A stretch of DNA of 16,504 nucleotides from Gammaproteobacteria bacterium. Its GTDB lineage: Bacteria > Pseudomonadota > Gammaproteobacteria > SZUA-229. Location: contig JAPHRB010000071.1 of NCBI GenBank assembly GCA_026197015.1, positions 1 to 16,504 of the forward strand. The letters are read 5' to 3'. The position numbers and the translations under genes are program-made. The notes below the pieces were generated by a model. That model saw nothing but the letters and a program-made list of their open reading frames with translations, had not been told where the DNA came from and searched no databases. The number at the start of each line of letters is the position of its first letter. Positions within the stretch are counted from its first letter, which is position 1. Below, in pieces: positions 15,596 to 16,504 of this stretch.

Positions 15596-16504
15596 ATGAT
15601 ACCAGGTAAGGACAACGATCTCATAAATCTATTCATCTCCGGCACAGGATTGTTATTGGGTTTGATATGGATGTTTTTTGGTGTTCAGCTAACCGGTTTA
15701 CTAATATCCTTAGAAAATCAGGATATTTTTTATTATTTTTTTAGCGGCATTATTTTTTCTATTGCGATTGTTGGATTTTATGGTTTCGTACGAACCGTAC
15801 TATGTTTTACTGAATTTTTAATTAACAAGGAAAATCTGCATGCTCAACTCTATGACAATTTATTAACGAATGAACATGAGGGTATATTTTTAAAAAACAA
15901 ACATGGGGTTTATAAAATAATTAGCCCCATTGCACAGCAGGTTTTAAAGCTCGAAAAAAAACAGGTGATAGGTCTCAATGACCATGATCTTCATAAAAGC
16001 GCCGACGCCAATAAGATATGTCATGAAGACCAGCGCGTTCTTGAATTTGAGGAAACGATTCAATGGGAAACCACCTTACATACTTCACAGGGCGAAGAAT
16101 ATTATCTATGCAAAAAATTTCCCTGTCGTGACAGTAAAAAAAGAATTACCGGTATAATTGGTGTATGTAAAAACATTACTACACTTAAAAATATTCAAAA
16201 CAATAATCGTAATATGGAAGACCGCTACCGTAATTTATTTAATAAATTGCCCTATCCTGTTTTAGTTCTTGACTCCACTTCATTACTACCCTTCACATTC
16301 AACAGCGCCATGAATAACCTGTTAGGTTATGAAACAGAAGAGTTCTCTCGCATGCGTATGAGCCTGCATGTTGATACTGAATGTTTAAATGATTTCAGAG
16401 AGTCTATAAGTGAACTAAATAGCTCGCATGGTGGCGAATTTGAAACCCACTTAATTACAAAAAATAGAGATGCCATAAATGTAACGGGGTATGCTCAGGA
16501 AATA
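15596..16504 (+). CDS. Membrane-bound PAS-domain sensor protein (3' end outside window)
   Basis: The frame starts at ATG 15596, 24 nt after uvrD, and stays open to the window end (303 residues). Two hydrophobic helices (about 11-38 and 44-69) with a short loop anchor it in the inner membrane. A cytoplasmic PAS domain follows (about 85-203), with the EGIFLKNKHGVYKIISP start and a PAC-like end GIIGVCKNITTLK. A second PAS domain begins near 211 (YRNLFNKLPYPVLVLD, later NLLGYETEEF) and continues past the edge. The output domain is not visible; histidine kinase or GGDEF/EAL are the usual possibilities. No clear ribosome binding site precedes the ATG. Proximity to uvrD suggests possible cotranscription but no shared function. 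Confidence 0.85.
   Translation, partial: MIPGKDNDLINLFISGTGLLLGLIWMFFGVQLTGLLISLENQDIFYYFFSGIIFSIAIVGFYGFVRTVLCFTEFLINKENLHAQLYDNLLTNEHEGIFLKNKHGVYKIISPIAQQVLKLEKKQVIGLNDHDLHKSADANKICHEDQRVLEFEETIQWETTLHTSQGEEYYLCKKFPCRDSKKRITGIIGVCKNITTLKNIQNNNRNMEDRYRNLFNKLPYPVLVLDSTSLLPFTFNSAMNNLLGYETEEFSRMRMSLHVDTECLNDFRESISELNSSHGGEFETHLITKNRDAINVTGYAQEI

Overview
The window looks like chromosomal DNA of an AT-rich gammaproteobacterium. The best taxonomic clue is a UvrD helicase that follows the Escherichia coli protein closely along its whole length. A complete modABC set and type IV filament genes fit the same group. I cannot name a genus, and I saw no rRNA, tRNA, CRISPR array or insertion sequence.

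Bases 1-7936 (+ strand) hold most of a tightly packed operon for a type IV filament-superfamily machine (relatives: type IV pili, MSHA pili, type II secretion). In order: a GspE/PilB-type motor ATPase whose 5' end lies outside the window; a GspF-type inner-membrane platform protein; a GspL- or PilM/PilN-like bitopic protein; a PilO/GspM-like bitopic protein; a small exported protein with a candidate PilP/MshK-like role; a large Cys-rich pilin-like protein with a GspK/PilX-type N-terminus; and a canonical pseudopilin with a GFTLIE processing site. No secretin or prepilin peptidase is present, so these must be encoded elsewhere, perhaps upstream. The order and the last three proteins do not match textbook pil, msh or gsp operons. 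The most unusual element is a glycine-flanked segment with eight cysteines in mirror-symmetric spacing inside the large pilin-like protein.

Bases 7937-8438 hold a SemiSWEET (PQ-loop sugar transporter) reading frame. It has no ATG, GTG or TTG start and lies in the same frame as the pseudopilin, just after its stop codon. A hairpin with a short T run follows it.

Bases 8439-13192 (- strand) hold six genes that could be one transcript. In transcription order: a membrane-anchored protein of unknown function, a small lipoprotein, modA, modB and modC (molybdate uptake), and an exported START-domain protein. The last five junctions are 35 nt, 2 nt, two overlaps of 4 and 1 nt, and 42 nt.

Bases 13193-13381 are a divergent intergenic region. 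uvrD follows on the + strand, and 24 nt later a membrane-bound PAS-domain sensor protein runs off the right end of the window.
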